The translations under genes and the position numbers were made by a program. A stretch of DNA of 64,000 nt. Origin: Microstegium vimineum. Lineage: Eukaryota > Streptophyta > Magnoliopsida > Poales > Poaceae. Shown in pieces: positions 23,605 to 34,830 of the stretch (the stretch's first letter is position 1; every line of letters starts with the position of its first letter). The DNA lies in assembly GCA_022036555.1 (NCBI GenBank), contig CM039134.1, forward strand, positions 6,324,818 through 6,388,817. Direction: 5' to 3'. The notes beneath the pieces were generated by a model that was given only the letters and a program-made list of their open reading frames with translations, searched no databases and was not told the origin of the DNA.

Positions 23605-24480
23605 CTGAATCAATACAGATAATGACTGACCGCGCTCTGCTACTAGCACGTATATTATTGCTTATATTAGTATATTCGTCATCTATATAATATGTACGTA
23701 GTAGAACTTTAATCTGCAATTGAATACTAGCAGTCAATGGTCATATGTACATCTTGTGAGCACACAACACAATATGCTTTACGAAAACAATCTCTCTTGA
23801 CTCTTGTTGCTCGTTGTACCCTGCTATGTCTATTATACCTTACATACATGCATACGTGGCATCTTATAAGATATGATGACATGGTTTCTAGTAGCTCACA
23901 CATTACTGTCAGAATGTAACCCGCCCGTTTCATTCCAAATTACTCGTTGATTTAGCTTTTCTACGTGACAATGTATCTACTGGATGCGCATAGTATATCG
24001 ATCTAGATGCATGCATATATAGCGGGTGTTTGGTTCCCACCTCGGCCTAAACTTTAGTGGACTAAACTTAGTCACTTTTGACTAGCTTAAACTTTAGTGG
24101 ACTAAACTTAGTCACTTTTGACTAGAGTGCCAAACAAACCGACTAAAAGGTGACTAAAATACTTTAGTTACTCTAGTCACTCAACAAGTACTAAAAGATG
24201 ACTAAAATATTTTAGTCCACTTTAGTTTAGAAGATGGGAACCAAACAGGACCTATAGTAAAACTTATGTATCTAGAAAATTCGAAACGACCTACGATAGA
24301 ACAGGCGAAGTATAGTATTTAATTAATTCGTTGTATGAATTGAAGATAGAATATACCTTTGCAGGGAGCGAGATGCCTTTTGGATCTCTATGATCATATA
24401 TACTTCCTCTCCCCCTCTCTCTCTCTCTCGGTAGCTCCTGTAGGATGGAAGCAATATATGGAGAGAGCATGCGATCCTAC
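23605..24480 (-). promoter_or_regulatory. Spliced 5' leader of the DUF1677 gene
   Basis: On the minus strand the leader exon ends CTCCCTGCAAAG before a GTATAT donor at 24356, and the acceptor CAG abuts the start codon at 23605-23607. A GA microsatellite lies in the leader at about 24408-24430. The intron hosts a MITE at 24023-24252. The leader splice is predicted from signals only. Confidence 0.6.
24023..24252. mobile_element. hAT-like MITE with internal 40 bp tandem duplication
   Basis: The ends CGGGTGTTTGGTTCCCA and TGGGAACCAAACAGGACC are inverted. TATAG flanks both sides (24018-24022 and 24253-24257). Inside, a 40 bp unit beginning TAAACTTTAGTGGACTAAAC is repeated in tandem. GTTTGGTTCCC termini are common in grass MITEs. 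The element lies in the DUF1677 leader intron. Confidence 0.8.
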
Positions 24481-27400
24481 ATGGTATTTATAGGGCTAGA
24501 TGGCATGGGCATGCCCACAAAGTAGTGCCCAAAGGAAGCACAGCTTGGATGACCTTTTCTTGCATGCAACTTGTACATGATCTAGATAGCCGGCAGCACT
24601 ATTAATTTCAACAAGCAGCTAGTAGCTGCACCACAAAATATATAAAGAAGTTTTATTTTATTTGCAGAGACGATCTAGGAGATAGATATAGATGTATATA
24701 TCCAGGGCAATATCATCTTGCATGTGAAAGAGAGAGACGATGTCCATATTGGTAGAGCATAGAGAGGCATGACAGCAGCATTTTGTGAGTATGGCAGTGC
24801 TCAACAACACACCAACTAGTGCGGTGGCGCCGCAAAGCAAAGAGATAGTCTACGTCGGATCGTTAAAAGGGCAGCACTTGTAGACGGTGTGTTCATGCAT
24901 ATCCCATGCAAACTAGTATTTCAACAGCTGTTTTCATCACTAGGCAGTAGCTAGCTAGAGTAACGAGCAATCATGGATGATCTTGCAAAAAGGAGTAAAA
25001 AAGAACGTGAAAAGCGCAAAAGGCAGTATTTATATTTTGCTAATGGATTTTTTTTAACATTGCTAATGGATGATTTGATGTGGCTGGGAATCGTCGGACA
25101 CCTCTTATTTGTGCTCGATCGCGGCCCGGCCCGTCTCTATGATCACATGACCTAGAGTGCTTTCGCGTTTTACTCTATTCTGGAAAGTACTTTTGCTGCT
25201 AATAAAAAGCAGAACACTAGCCACAAACGGGTAGAACTTGAAGCTTCTTTTGCATAGCATAATTCTCGCAGCAACCTAGCTTGAACGACGTACGTTTCTT
25301 TTGGCTTTCTACTTTTTCAAATGGGTGGAAATAAAGAGACGTACGGTTTAAAGTTGTTTCAGGGGAGATTAATTAAGAGAGGAAGCAGATCGATGATTTC
25401 ATAGTTGTTTCAAATAAAAAACATTCAAATACAAAATTGTTGATCACATCAAGCTCTATAATTTTTTGATATAAAGGCTGTATTTATCGAAGTTTATATG
25501 AAAAAATATGATTTTATATAACGTACAGATCGAAAGAAAGAGATCACCTTTTTTTTAGCTCTTCAGCTGCAACTTCTTCAAGAGGATAAATAAATCAGAC
25601 ATTTCTCTTTTTTCCTATAAACTAGTCGAAACTAAAAGGGATGGTGATTTTGATTTAGGATAGAATCAAAGTGATCCATAATTAATTAATTAATTAATTT
25701 AAAACGTACGGTATGAGTTGCATGGTGCACTGGCCACTGGATCTTCGATTGGGCTCTTTCCCAATTGATGATGATACATCAGCAACATGGAAACATCAAC
25801 CACAGTCACCGTCAGAGAGTAAATGAATGAAGTACCCAAATGGAGGTAGCCACGCAAACAGCGATCGATGCACGATGCCCTCGTGCAGGGCTAAGGCCGC
25901 CCGGGAGATACATAGGTAGATGCAGTGTAGAGTAAAGGTATGTCCACACGCGATCGCGACAGTGGTGTAGTAAAGTAATGTCAGGCATGCCATAACACGT
26001 GCATGCATTTCGGCGCCTAAAATGCAACGCAATACCAATGAGAGGTGGTGGATTTTTTAATTCATTTTTTAAAGTTCAGGAGCCAATGTTTTATGTCCGA
26101 TATAATATCCGAGTTCATGGTGATAATTAGACACTCTTTCGCCCTCAAAAATCTTAATCTTGTACGTATATGGCAGTATGGGGCGGACCTTTTCTTGTTA
26201 CTTATTGATAGAGTTCAGGCTGCCAATCTCTGCTGAGTTAGAACTTGGTTTCAAAAAGTGCTTGGGTCTAACAAAACAAGCGACCTTCGACCTTCTGAGC
26301 TGAAGCGTTTTGCACTGAAGCGGAAGTTCAGAACTCAAAGCATTCAGCATATATACATGATTTTTTTAATTTTTTTAAACACATGAAGTTGCTATTATGT
26401 AATTATTTACCTGTCAGAAGATATTAGGAAGAAGTCGAGCTGAGAAGCACACAATGGAAAAACGAAAGGCAAAAATGATGTTACGGGCTTCTACTTAGTG
26501 GTCCATCTAGCCCATTAATGCAGCACCAGCCCACTTTGCCCACTTTGTACACGGTACGCCCACGTAGCACAATTCCCAAGTCGCACGTTCATTTTCTTTT
26601 CTATTTCTTCTTGTTTACTTTTATTTTTATTTCTTTTTTCCTTTTCTCTGGGATGTTTTATTAATACTGAATTTATCCATTTTATTTAACTAATTATTTT
26701 ATTTATTTATTTATTTATTTTCTATCCATCTTTGCTCTTTTTCTTTCTCTTTCGTTTTCTTATTCTTATTTCTTTCCTTCTATGTATTCTATTCTATATA
26801 TTTTTCTTTTTTTATTTTGTTCTAGTTTTATTTTTATATTATCAATTTTAATATAATTATTTTTTTATTTTTTATTTTACATTTTATTTCTATATATGAT
26901 TTCCTTGTTGTATAAATGAGATATTTCATAATTATTTTTGAGCATTTATATAGTACTATACTCGTGAGATGTATAATGTATTATAGGTTGTTCAAATAAT
27001 ATTTATGTGACATCATTTTTAATTTTTCTTTATCACATGGATTTTTTTATTTTTCATTATTCTTTATATTTATCTTTCATTTATTTATATTTATGTTATT
27101 TTTTATTCAGATATTTATATTTTTATGTATATTCCATCGTTTGTGTTATTCATTTTCTTCTATTTTTATGGATACTATAATAACATCCATACAAATCTAG
27201 ATTTTTTTTCTAAATCTGAAGTACCATTCTCCTGACCTTTGAACATTTGTGTTATGGATGCGAACTTTTTCCTGTTGTGTTATGTAGGCTGGACTTTTGT
27301 GTAAGATCAGGTAATATTCACTTTGAGGAACTCTTCTATAGCTGACTTTTTTTTCATGATAAGTTGGTGTTTTTTCATTGTATATGTGATATTCTATGAT

Positions 27401-27526
27401 GTATCTTACCATGTTAATGTAGTATACGTGTAAAGTTCTAGATAATATATTTTGGGATCTTCCATTAGTATACATATGATGTTCTATGACATATTTACGC
27501 TTCATGCAAATATACCAATCTCATTA
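24481..27526. other. Gene-poor intergenic DNA
   Basis: No convincing exons were seen. The region contains ATTAATTAATTAATTAAT (about 25680), and 26560-27180 is extremely T-rich with TTTATTTATTTATTTA arrays. A 57 bp segment at 25983-26039 recurs at 43598-43654. Confidence 0.6.
25983..26039. repeat. 57 bp dispersed repeat, copy 1
   Basis: The segment containing ACACGTGCATGCATTTCGGC matches 43598-43654 in the same orientation with three mismatches in 57 bases. No flanking similarity was seen on either side. Confidence 0.85.
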
Positions 27527-27528
27527 TA

Positions 27529-27766
27529 CTCCCTCCAACCCTAAATGTATGTGGCCACGATTTGTGTGCCGCCAAGTTTGACTCGATTTATAGAAAATAC
27601 GTGTAATATTTATATCTCTAAATAAATTTATTAAAAAAAACTAGATTCAAGTATCTATCCAATGATGCTAATTATGTATCATAAATATTAATATTTTTTT
27701 AATATATAATTAGTCAAAGTTATATTTCAGAAAGTAAAAACGACAAATAATTAGGAATAGAGGGAG
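27529..27766. mobile_element. Stowaway-like MITE
   Basis: It starts CTCCCTCCAACCCTAAATG after a TA and ends in AGGAATAGAGGGAG. The interior has the AATGATGCTAATTATGTATC block shared with other Stowaway relics in this window. Confidence 0.75.
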
Positions 27767-28103
27767 CAGAGTTTACTAGGACATCATCACAAATTCACAA
27801 GCCACGGTACACCATAAATTTATAATTTGGTCATTCATACTCATACAAATAGGAGAAGCAACTTTAAGGACTAAAGTAACAGGTTGTTAATAACTCACAC
27901 AAACACTCTATTCATCCATCCATCAAAATATCACCTTTAATTTATAGTTGGACATATGTTGCATATGCCGCAAATTACTTATTAAATGAGTTAAATATAA
28001 GACGCCGACGTACTGAAATGGTTCCCGCGCCGCGCTGGTAGTAATAATGAAGATGGACAAGGAGACCTAGAGAGCTGCCTGTTGATACGTACTAGAAGTA
28101 CTA

Positions 28104-28352
28104 CTCACTCCATCCTAAATTATAAAAATTATAAGACATTAAAGTCAAAGTATCTTCAGTTCGACTAATAATTATAAAGAAAATTATAAAGATTTATGAC
28201 ATCAAATAGGCACACTATAAAATAATTGATAAAAAAATAATACTCAGTTGATATTATAAATGTTATTATATTATCATATAAATTTGATTAAACTTAAGAT
28301 ACTTTCACTCTCCAAAATTCTTAGGATGTCTTATAATTTGGGATGGAGAGAG
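28104..28352. mobile_element. Stowaway-type MITE with TA duplication
   Basis: Left end CTCACTCCATCCTAAATTAT and right end ATAATTTGGGATGGAGAGAG are inverted, and TA flanks both sides. It is 249 bp, AT-rich and noncoding. Confidence 0.88.
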
Positions 28353-28435
28353 TACGTGCCTTTCAGTGTACGCTGCACAGTCTGGGAGAGACGGACCAAA
28401 AAAATGGAGGGTGAAATTTTGGCTCTTTATTATTA

Positions 28436-29115
28436 CTAGCAAAAGTGCCCGTGCGGTTCAACGGGTGATTAAATAGAAGAATATTATTTATTTGTACTTT
28501 GTTCAACTCACCGATTCTATGTCGAACACTGAAGCCCGACATCTAATTTGTTTCCGTCTCAACTACTGCTCGTCCAATTTTCTGAATCCACGACTATTAC
28601 GATTTCTTTTTCGTCTCAGTCACCACTTGAGAGGCCTCACGTCTCATATCCAATTTTTTTCATGTGTTTTTTTCCCTTATAGATGTTTCTGCAAATGATT
28701 TTTTTTCCAAATCGGATGCTTTATCTTTGGTTGTTCATTTAAATCATGTGTTGTGGATTAGTACCGACAACACATGATTGCTTAATTTCTATTCTTATTA
28801 CCCTATTTTGATTTCGATTAGAATTCCTTTTTATTGCTTAATTTCTATTCTAATTATCCTATTTCTATTTGGATTAGAGTTCCTTTTCATGTTTACTTGG
28901 AAGTCTTACGTGTTTGATATAGGATTTAGAGCTCTATTTGGATTACAATTACAACTCCTATCTGAACTCTGTTTCGTGCTAGATACAAGATCTATTCTAA
29001 CTCGTATATGAGAACGTGTTATATATATAAGTCCAGACAGAAAAAAAATCTTGGATCTAAAAAGAATGGATGAAAAAAAACAGACTGAAATTTTGCCTCA
29101 TTATTATTAGGTATA
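28436..29115. repeat. Probable dispersed element bounded by direct repeats
   Basis: ACTAGCAAAAGTGCCCGTGC with CAACGGGTGA at the left is a phrase I recall from grass transposable elements. The segment TGAAATTTTGGCTC...TTATTATTA just before it recurs as TGAAATTTTGCCTC...TTATTATTA near 29085-29112. The interior is AT-rich with no domain. The class is not assigned. Confidence 0.4.
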
Positions 29116-29511
29116 GATAGGTATAGATATAAATATAGATTTAATAATATGGTACTCTAGTAAATATGTGCTAATCATAGGTTCGTTTTGTAAATTAGTC
29201 ATGGCTTCTGTAATTAGCTTTAAAATTAGTTTATATCTAGTCCTAATTAGTATATTAATATTTGATATGGCATCTACTAAACTTTAGCCCTGTTCATGTG
29301 ATGATGGAGAGTGTGTCCTATCTTGGGATTGATGAGACTACGAGATACTACTAAACGAGCTGGCGACCATGGGGCGACGATGTTTCTTTCAGTGACACAG
29401 GGCCTGTCCTGTCCGGAGATTATTGAGATGTATACTGTGTACGAGGCGACGTGCGTAGGTGGGCTGTGGGCACGTGTGTTCGGATCCAATGGAGTCGCTA
29501 GGAATAGCTAG

Positions 29512-31890
29512 GGCTCAGGATTCAGATTTTAATGGGTCGATCCAATGACCCAGAACCCGAAGTCAATAGTTTGGTGTTAAAACCCAATGGGTCGACCCAT
29601 GTAAATTTGGTGTTAAACAGTGTCAAGGTCAGTGGGTTTCTCTGGGTACCCAATCTGCCGCGAATCATCCACACGAGCATGCGGCTCCCGTTCCAGTCGG
29701 CCGCCGCCGCCGTCGTCGTCGTCGCCCGAGCAGCACCGTCCGTTCGGCACCGCCCCAGCACGACTCATCTGCATCCGGTCCACTCCATCCATGCCCACAC
29801 AGTTGAGTTTTCCCTCTTCCAGTCTTCCCAACAGTTCTTGCGTTCTAGCTAGAATGCTAGATCTATGGCGCGGTGGTGGCACTTGGCCACGACGGCGGGT
29901 GTCCTCAGCAGCGGCGACTCGCACACACGACCGCCTCTACTCGCCTTCTTGCGTGTCCGCTAGCTTGCGTGCCCCTGATCCTGATTCCTGAATCACTGCC
30001 CGCCTGTGTCTGAATCGATGTTTGTGTGTTGTGCCCGCCTGTGTGTGCTGTGTTGAATAACTGCTTGCGTGTTGTTCCAGAATCGCTGCATGTGTGTGAT
30101 GTGCTTGTTGTGCCTGTTCCAGCCACCCCTGCCTGCCTTGGTAGGCAGCCAGCTCCCCTCCTCCGGCTTTCTTTGTTATCTCCTCTGCCTTTTTCTTATC
30201 TGTCAGAATCAATTGAATGGCTCAGACTTCTCAGCAATCTTTTTAATTTCTTTGTGATATATATCTCTGATAAAGGATTGCAGTAGTGTAGTTATTTCTT
30301 CACTATGTCAAATTTCTCTCATCTATGGTGGCCTGGCCAACAATGCAGAGTATTGTCTCATACTGTGTTATTTATAAATTGTCAATATATTGAATCAATA
30401 ACTGATTACACAGAGAGATTATTTTGAACGGCTTGATATGAGGATGGCTTAGTTATGAAATGAGAGATTGACTCAATGTTTATAAAATCAGTTATGGCTT
30501 AGTTATGGGGATGGCTTTGTGTATATATAATCAGTTATTTTGAACTGGCAAATACCCAATACGTTGAATCAATAACTGTAAAGTTTGACTTATTTTCACA
30601 AAGGCTAAGAAATGAGAGAGGAGTTAGCAGTGAACTGGACAAGCACTTGCTCTGTACTCAATGCTCGACTCAATATACACAAAGTCTTGCAAAATCCTTA
30701 TTTTTATCGAGTTTGTAATTATTTTTTATTGATACAATTATTGGTTGTTTATGTTTATACAGCTACAATAGCTGCAATGGAAGTTAATGATGACTAAAGA
30801 ATTTTTTTCTAGTTGTCATACTATATTCTTTAAATGTTTACTGCTAGCTGATGACATATCAATAGGGATCCAAGAGGGTTTGTCTATAAACCCGCAGATA
30901 GACTAAACTTGTTGTATCAAAACTTCTATTGGTATATACTTTAGTTATGAAAGTTTTGACACATATCAAAACTTGTTTGTTCAAGTGGTAGCACCACCGG
31001 TTAGTATTCTGTTATGTAATTTGTAGATATGCATTTATACTTCCTTTTACATAGGGTCGGCGAAACCAACAGAAGAGTTAGAACCTGTCTTAGACTCAAC
31101 CATCACTGTTGTCTTTGTTGCATGCTTGCATTTTACATGTGTTTGCAAAATCTATATCAATTATCAAGTTCTATATTTTTTTATTCTTAAAATTGTCATT
31201 TCATCTGTTATCAATTTTTTTTACATAGGCTAGTTTGTTCAGTACAGAGATCAAGTTCTATCTTTTTTTTATCAATTATCAGGTTCCAACTTTTACATAG
31301 GACGGAATGGACAAATCTTGGATAATTGTTGACCTTGGGAGTGTTGATCACACGGAAGATCATCCAGAAGAGGAAGCTTTGTTAGTAATGTTAACTGTAC
31401 CATTTGGTAGCTATAAGTTATTTAGAGGTTGTGATGTTCTTCAGATATTGGATGTCCTTCAGAGTTCAGTTTAGCAGTGTTTCAGAGTATACTTTGGACA
31501 TAAGCTATTAGAGTTTAGTACTCTAATAAATTTATTTGCCATACTCTCTTTTTTATTTCCTAAACATTTGTATTTTAGAGAGATATTTCTTTAACTATTA
31601 TCAGTAAGACGAACGATACAGTTTAATAGTGGAGCGCAAGGTAGTAGCGATTTTCATAACGCGGCTAGGTGCATTTTTTTAGTTTTTCTCTTGTTTATAG
31701 TATCTCGCAGAGCAGTGTATTTGCAATTTTGTATAACGCAACTTGGTGCAGCTGGACCGACGGATGAGTACCCATTGATCACCAGTGTCGTAGGTTCAGT
31801 GGTTTTGGGTCAACCCAAAAATCAATCAAAACGTATTGGGTCGTTTGGGTCAGTGTCTGGGTCGATTAATTCTGACCCACTTGCATCGGG
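29512..31890. mobile_element. Putative nonautonomous DNA transposon with subterminal TGGGTC motifs
   Basis: TGGGTC or its complement GACCCA clusters at both ends: TGGGTCGATCCAATGACCCA and TGGGTCGACCCA near 29530-29600, then TTGGGTCAACCCA, TTGGGTCGTTTGGGTCAG and CTGGGTCGATT near 31807-31866. Clustered subterminal motifs are typical of hAT and CACTA elements. Between them lie a GC-rich block (29680-29960) and AT-rich DNA without a recognisable transposase. Exact termini and duplication were not found. Confidence 0.4.
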
Positions 31891-32099
31891 AGCTAGGGCG
31901 GTTCCCTTTGGTTTGGTGGTTGCCTGATCGAGATCGAGGGGGCCGGGACGGGGTCGTCCGCAATTGACACCGTGATGGGACGGAGAGCTAAGGTTTAGAA
32001 GTCGTACGATGCTTAGCGTTAGGGTGTCGCTACCGTTTTACACATATTCACTGTTCATATAATATTTATATGTTCATATTATTTATTTTTTATCTCTTA

Positions 32100-32268
32100 C
32101 TCCCTCCGTCCTAATATATAAGGTGTAACCACTTTTTATTTACGTCTCATAATATAAGACGTGCTCTCTAGACGTACGTACATCGATACAGTGCTGTGAA
32201 AGAGAATTAATTGTGTTCTTGGTCTTTAAACTAGAAGTGGTTACGCCTTATATACTAGGGCGGAGGAG
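32100..32268. mobile_element. Stowaway-type MITE
   Basis: CTCCCTCCGTCCTAATATAT at the left and ATATACTAGGGCGGAGGAG at the right are inverted, with TA on each side. A second inner inverted pair (GTGTAACCACTT / AAGTGGTTACGCC) follows. Length is 169 bp. Confidence 0.92.
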
Positions 32269-32527
32269 TATCTCTCTTCCTCTTACGAAATTAATGGAAG
32301 CAGGTGAAGCTAAATAACATTGATTTCTCCTGCTTCTATGGGCTGTCTGATCATTTTGTGGCTGATAAGTCGGCTGATGTTATTTTACTTGTTTTGATGT
32401 GAGACAAAAATATTATACCATGACAGATAAGTTGAGCTGATAAGCCAAGTGAGGACCAGGCCCAACTGGTCGCGTGCAGGCGGCTCCAGCAGGCTACTCC
32501 CGTGCATCGATATGTACGTGTTACGAA

Positions 32528-33045
32528 TAGGGGAGAAAGTGGTGTGGATAATCCTTCGCTCCGAGCCGTTCCGAATCTAAATTTTAAGGCATATCCGTGC
32601 GGATACGGATAATCCGAATTTGTCTGTATACGGATGTGATATTGGATATGAGATTAATGAAATCCGATGGATATAGATTATCCGATGCTTCTAAGAGGAT
32701 AATCCAAATGTTTTTTTAAGGCGCTCAAGTGCAAGTGTACAAAGCAGCTTAATCTATGACACTGATATTATTATATTGTAGTACATATGTATAGTTATTG
32801 ATTTATTTTATTATTTTTAATCATAAGTGACATCTAACGAATTGTTTCTCATCGTAAAAAAAACAACATGTAAGCACATATTATCCGATTTAAAAAAGTT
32901 CACTTCCACTGCTGTCAAACCAAACTGAATCTGTACCATTTTTTATATTAAAAAAACCGTTTTTTATCGAATCCGTATAATTCCAAATCCAATTGAAAAA
33001 AATAAGATTAAGATTCGAAAAAGCTATTATTCGTTTTCATCCCTA
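32528..33045. mobile_element. Ac/Ds-like (hAT) nonautonomous remnant
   Basis: The right end TTCGTTTTCATCCCTA is the Ac/Ds-type terminus. The left end TAGGGGAGAAAGTGGTGTGG is a mutated mirror. Subterminal motifs such as CCGTGCGGATACGGATAATCC are characteristic of this group. No matching 8 bp duplication remains, so the copy is old. It sits about 100 bp before the sulfotransferase reading frame. Confidence 0.7.
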
Positions 33046-33142
33046 GTCTAGTCATGAATACATGTGCCTACATATTCTGCGGCGAGCTTCGAGTTCAGCA
33101 TCCAGCACAGTCGTACATACAGTAGAACCGAGACGATCAAGG

Positions 33143-34299
33143 ATGGATTCCCATGCGCCGAACGAGCAGGACAACGACGCCGCCGCGCAGCAGCATGGCG
33201 CAGCACCGGCGACGGCGACTCCCTCCCTCAACGTTGGCGTTGACGCACGGCCGGAGGAGGTGGTGGTTCCCGCGCTGGACCTGGAGTCGCTGCCCCTGGA
33301 GACCAGGTGCCCGCCGTTCCCGCTCCGCCAGCACGCCGCCGGCTTCTGGCTGCCCGAGACCACGCTGGCGGCGGGCATCCCGGCGCTCCACGCCTGCTTC
33401 ACGCCGCGGCCCACCGACGTGCTCCTCGCGAGCTTCCCCAAGTCCGGCACCACCTGGCTCAAGGCCCTCGCCTTCGCCGCCAGGGTCCGGGCCGCGCACC
33501 CGCCGTCCGACGCTCGCCACCCGCTCCGCCATACCAACCCCCACGACTGCGTCAGGTTCCTGGATATCGAGTTCGCGCTCGCGGGCGGACCCGCCGGCGC
33601 CGCCGGCCTCCGCGACGAGTTCGAGGCGCTCCCGTCCCCGCGCACGTTCGCCACCCACCTCCCCTACTCCCTGCTGCCGGAGCGCTGGCGCCGTGGGACG
33701 GGGCAGGACGACGATGACGGTGACGGCGGCCCGGCCGCCGGCGGTGCTGCCGTATCGTGTACGTCTGCCGGGACCCCAAGGACGCGCTCGTCTCCTCGTG
33801 GTTCTTCACAAGGAAGGTGGCGCCGGCGTTCGGGGCCGACGCGGAGGCCTTCACGTTCCAGGAGGCGTTTGAGCTCTTCTGCGACGGCCGGTGCATGTAC
33901 GGCCCGCAGTGGCGGCACGTCCTCGAGTACTGGGAGGAGAGCGTGCGGCGTCCCGGCAAGGTGCTCTTCCTCAGGTACGAGGAGATGGTGCTCGAGCCTC
34001 ATGGCAGCCTCAGGAAGCTGGCGGAGTTCATGGGGTGCGGCTTCTCCGAGGAAGAGGAAGCGGCAGGGGTGGTGGACGCCATCGTCGAGCTGTGCAGCCT
34101 CGACACGCTGAAGAACGCCGCGGTGAACCAGAGCGGGAGTGGCAGGTGGTTTCCCTTCGGGAACGAGACCTTCTTCAGGAAGGGCGGCGCTGGTGGCTGG
34201 CGAAACCACATGACGCCGGAGATGGCCAAGAGGCTCGACAAGATCGTCGAGCACGCGTTGCAGGGTTCTGGGCTTACCTACGGCGGCAGCTCAGCGTGA
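33143..34299 (+). pseudogene. Cytosolic sulfotransferase, single exon, broken by a frameshift
   Basis: A PAPS-dependent sulfotransferase (SOT) frame starts at 33143. The 5'-phosphosulfate loop FPKSGTTWLKAL is at residues 98-109. The frame changes at about 33751: the 3'-phosphate motif VYVCRDPKDALVSSWFF and the C-terminal RKGGAGGWRNHMTPEMAKRL are in a frame one base earlier and run to the stop at 34299. Read across one missing base, the protein would be about 385 residues, a normal plant SOT length. In the actual frame it stops at 34111 after an unrelated tail. Plant SOTs sulfonate small molecules such as brassinosteroids, flavonoids or glucosinolates. The substrate here is unknown. Either a recent pseudogene or a sequencing error in a GC-rich stretch. 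Confidence 0.87.
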
Positions 34300-34387
34300 G
34301 CCACGTACTCGCACCTCGATCTACTTGAATTTGTAAAATAATCCCACGCATCAAATTTGAGTACAATTCAGTACGTAGCAGTGGCGT

Positions 34388-34585
34388 GTGTGTATAGAAT
34401 AATTATACTACACTTATTTGTTATACTGACAAAGATTCAGTACAATTCAGTACATCGTGTCAATGTTTTTCAGTATTCATGATACTGATGTCTACTACGG
34501 ACTGATATTGAACATTGTTCATTATTTTCTAGTCAATTGTATCTACTGGGTTTAGTATTCTACACCTAGGGTATAAGATAGTGTT
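34388..34585. mobile_element. Degenerate MITE related in inverse to 43948-44116
   Basis: ATAGAATAATTATACTACAC followed by TTATACTGAC near the left is the reverse complement of a block near 44060-44095. GTATTCTACACCTAGGGTA near 34555 resembles the terminal sequence of that element. Confidence 0.5.
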
Positions 34586-34682
34586 GTTGTGTGTGTATGT
34601 ATGTATATCACAATATTGTAATATTGAGCCATATGTGAATTCTATATAAAAACTTTAGAACAATCTATAACTTTGTGCTCAC

Positions 34683-34830
34683 TTTGTTCTAAATTATAAG
34701 TCGATTTGATTTTTTTAAGTATATCCATTTTGTTATGCATTTAGATATAATAAATGTCTAGATATATAGCAAAATTATGTATAAAAAATTTAAAGTGACT
34801 TATAATTTCGAACGTAGATAGTACGTAGTT
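34683..34830. mobile_element. Stowaway-like remnant
   Basis: TTGTTCTAAATTATAAGTCG at the left is mirrored by GACTTATAATTTCGAACG at the right, the core of a common grass Stowaway family, with eroded outer termini. Confidence 0.65.

Noticed and set aside
33137..33658. Long minus-strand frames over the sulfotransferase
   Set aside because: They are GC-driven shadows; the plus strand carries the PAPS motifs.
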